Shown here: positions 5,385 to 6,259 of the stretch, piece after piece
How positions within the stretch are numbered: the stretch's first letter is position 1
Layout: each line of letters opens with the position of its first letter
Assembly (NCBI GenBank): GCA_004357015.1
Contig: SMXE01000148.1
Span: 1 to 6,259 of the forward strand
Origin: Caldithrix sp.
GTDB lineage: Bacteria; Zhuqueibacterota; Zhuqueibacteria; Oceanimicrobiales; Oceanimicrobiaceae
Reading direction: 5' to 3'
Length of the DNA stretch: 6,259 nt
The notes under the pieces: generated by a model
The model's database searches: none
The model's input: only the letters and a program-made list of their open reading frames with translations
Told to the model about the DNA's origin: nothing
Made by a program: the position numbers and the translations under genes

Positions 5385-5653
5385 ATAGTGTCAGCTTTCT
5401 CTCTCATTGTATCAGGAAATCGCGCCGAAATCGTCCAGATTCAATTCCTGAGACAAGGCGACACCCCTGTAAATGGTTTTCCCCATCACATTATTAGCGA
5501 ACCGAACTCCTTAAAAAACAGATACAATATCTCTGCACATTTTTTTGCGAACTTTTACGGGCCTGGTTGCGATTCAAGCACGACGCTCTTTAACTCATCC
5601 AATCCTTTGTTATTCTGTAACTTAAGTTGTTGTGAAAACCGGCCATGTTTTTC

Positions 5654-5669
5654 TGGCACGGTCTTGGCC
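5654..5669 (+). promoter_or_regulatory. Candidate sigma-54 (-24/-12) promoter of the downstream lipoprotein genes
   Basis: TGGCACG (5654-5660), then GTCT, then TGGC (5665-5668) compares with the consensus TGGCACG-N4-TTGCW. The -24 box is perfect, the GG-to-GC spacing is the required 10 bases, and one base of the -12 box differs (G for T). A start near 5680 would give a leader of about 60 bases to the ATG at 5740. Confidence 0.5.
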
Positions 5670-5724
5670 TTGAAGAAAGACAGCCTCAGGAGATGGTTGA
5701 GAAAATTTGACTATAGATGAGATT

Positions 5725-5730
5725 AAGGAG
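5725..5730 (+). promoter_or_regulatory. Ribosome binding site deciding the lipoprotein start
   Basis: AAGGAG lies 9 bases before the ATG at 5740. The in-frame TTG at 5707 has no such site and would put 11 polar residues before the signal peptide, so ATG 5740 is chosen. Confidence 0.65.
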
Positions 5731-5739
5731 CATATCAAA

Positions 5740-6012
5740 ATGAGAAAACATTTAAACAGATATTATGCCAGCTTAGTGCTCGTACTCTGCCTATTTTGTT
5801 CTGCATGCATGCCAGCTTACAGGGGACAAGGCAGCTCGCCACAAAGTAAATATCGGCTGATGGAAGGTTCGAGTATTCGGGTTACGACTATTTCTGAACC
5901 CGATAGTGCCCGAATGGTCACAATTGCGGCGCTAACTGCAGATTCACTCATAGTTTGGCCTGAAGGTCAATCTACTACTGTAATGATAGCGATCCGGGCG
6001 CAAGCCCGGTGA
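5740..6012 (+). CDS. Small lipoprotein, probably C-terminally truncated
   Basis: The product has 90 residues. The signal peptide is MRKHLNRYYASLVLVLCLF, followed by CSAC with Cys23 as the likely lipidated residue, so a membrane-anchored lipoprotein is expected. The mature part holds a short beta-rich segment (LMEGSSIRVTTI, then MVTIAALTADSLIVWPEG and TTVMIAI). It resembles small SH3- or barrel-like modules in which a strand pair is followed by a further conserved strand. Here the protein ends abruptly in RAQAR, encoded by the hairpin at 5994-6009. The end looks cut, perhaps by insertion of that hairpin or a frameshift. It is preceded by a candidate sigma-54 promoter and followed 30 bases later by another lipoprotein gene, so the two are probably co-transcribed. 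No function is recognised. Confidence 0.65.
   Translation: MRKHLNRYYASLVLVLCLFCSACMPAYRGQGSSPQSKYRLMEGSSIRVTTISEPDSARMVTIAALTADSLIVWPEGQSTTVMIAIRAQAR
5994..6009. repeat. GNRA-capped perfect hairpin at the end of the lipoprotein gene
   Basis: CCGGGC 5994-5999, loop GCAA 6000-6003, GCCCGG 6004-6009: a 6-bp all-G/C stem with a GNRA tetraloop, in otherwise A+T-rich DNA. It overlaps the last codons of the upstream gene and is not followed by a T-run. It could be a small repeat element of the REP kind, an mRNA-stabilising stem or an attenuator between the two lipoprotein genes. Confidence 0.5.
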
Positions 6013-6042
6013 CCTATCCGGTATTGTAAAGAGAGTAGATAA

Positions 6043-6186
6043 ATGAAAGGTTTTTTAATTATTATTAGCGGATTATTTTGTCTCGGATGTCAATTGAATG
6101 AAGCGAAGCAAGGCGTACTCGTTGTGGATGTAATTGATTCCGGGGAATGCCAAAGGGGAGAAGAAGATGACAAGTCTTACGGTTGA
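6043..6186 (+). CDS. Very small lipoprotein, 47 residues
   Basis: The ORF starts at ATG 6043, preceded by a purine-rich AAGAGAG about 8 bases upstream, and ends at TGA 6184-6186. The N-terminus MKGFLIIISGLFCLGC is a compact lipoprotein signal with lipobox CLGC and Cys16 as the lipidated residue. The mature part is about 31 residues and strongly acidic at the end (GEEDDKSYG). This resembles entericidin-size or other very small lipoproteins in form only; no family is recognised. It follows another lipoprotein gene by 30 bases, and its last 20 bases overlap a possible next gene. It could also be the front of a longer gene broken by a frameshift. Confidence 0.55.
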   Translation: MKGFLIIISGLFCLGCQLNEAKQGVLVVDVIDSGECQRGEEDDKSYG

Positions 6187-6259
6187 AGAGACCAAATGTG
6201 CAAATGCCCCGCTGATCTATCCGAGTCGTTCGCTTCTGGGGGCACTTTTGGAGCTAATC
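6167..6259 (+). CDS. Possible start of an overlapping gene running off the window
   Basis: The ATG at 6167 is preceded by GGGGAG (6155-6160) at a spacing of 6 bases. The frame stays open to the last base and gives 31 residues beginning MTSLTVEETK and continuing CANAPLIYPSRSLLGALLE. It overlaps the 47-residue lipoprotein gene by 20 bases, which would fit translational coupling. There is no motif and too little sequence to name it. A chance frame is possible. Confidence 0.4.
   Translation, partial: MTSLTVEETKCANAPLIYPSRSLLGALLELI

Larger units (their letters stand above)
5385..5739. other. Non-coding or decayed stretch with a promoter-like element
   Basis: No convincing gene is seen in these 355 bases. 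A GTG-started forward frame (5388-5720) gives a composition with no domain, no ribosome site and many Cys/Ser/Phe, typical of a chance frame. On the minus strand about 50 residues (from about 5710 down) read SQQLKLQNNKGLDELKSVV, mildly protein-like but with no start codon; this may be a gene relic. A 10-base palindrome AACTTAAGTT lies near 5619-5628. The sequence GCGCCGAAATCGTCCAGAT (5422-5440) nearly repeats 4757-4773. A -24/-12-like element lies at 5654-5669. Confidence 0.45.

Noticed and set aside
5388..5720. GTG-started plus-strand frame of 110 codons
   Set aside because: No ribosome site, no domain and an odd composition. It also covers the promoter-like element at 5654-5669.
1..6259. 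CRISPR array, tRNA or rRNA gene
   Set aside because: No regularly spaced repeats, and no cloverleaf or rRNA-like sequence was recognised on either strand.

Overview
The window looks like accessory DNA from a Gram-negative (diderm) bacterium. The evidence is two or three lipoproteins with lipoboxes, a secreted protein, an outer-membrane beta-barrel fragment and a sigma-54 activator. The phylum cannot be fixed from the sequence. Base composition is patchy: the first gene and the last 1.2 kb are A+T-rich, while the sigma-54 activator and the phosphodiesterase-like gene are richer in G+C. This suggests a mosaic.

Layout, left to right. (1) Bases 1-825 hold the C-terminal part of an M1-family aminopeptidase, cut by the window edge. 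(2) Bases 940-995 form a near-canonical integron attC recombination site. It has paired R boxes, paired L boxes, two extrahelical bases and matched 4-nt spacers, and is oriented as if the aminopeptidase gene were the cassette cargo. (3) Bases 1228-2763 encode a GAF / AAA+ / Fis-HTH sigma-54 activator. (4) Bases 2764-3042 are non-coding, with hairpins, a thrice-repeated TGCG motif and a -24/-12-like element. (5) Bases 3043-4698 look like a small operon: a 39-residue ORF overlapping the next start in ATGA, a 99-residue secreted protein, and a lipoprotein of the endonuclease/exonuclease/phosphatase superfamily. (6) Bases 4811-5384 are gene debris: the first ~79 codons of a beta-barrel protein gene joined to an antisense N-terminal fragment of an integron-type integrase, then the tail of an unrelated ORF. 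(7) Bases 5385-5739 lack a convincing gene but hold a second, better -24/-12 element. (8) Bases 5740-6259 hold a probably truncated lipoprotein, a 47-residue lipoprotein and the start of an overlapping ORF that leaves the window.

Two themes tie the window together. The first is a degraded integron context: one attC and one integrase fragment about 4 kb apart, with no complete integrase or array visible. The second is possible sigma-54 control: an activator without a receiver domain sits next to a small cell-envelope operon preceded by a candidate sigma-54 promoter, and a second candidate precedes the downstream lipoprotein genes. The element matches were made by eye, and the regulatory link is inference.
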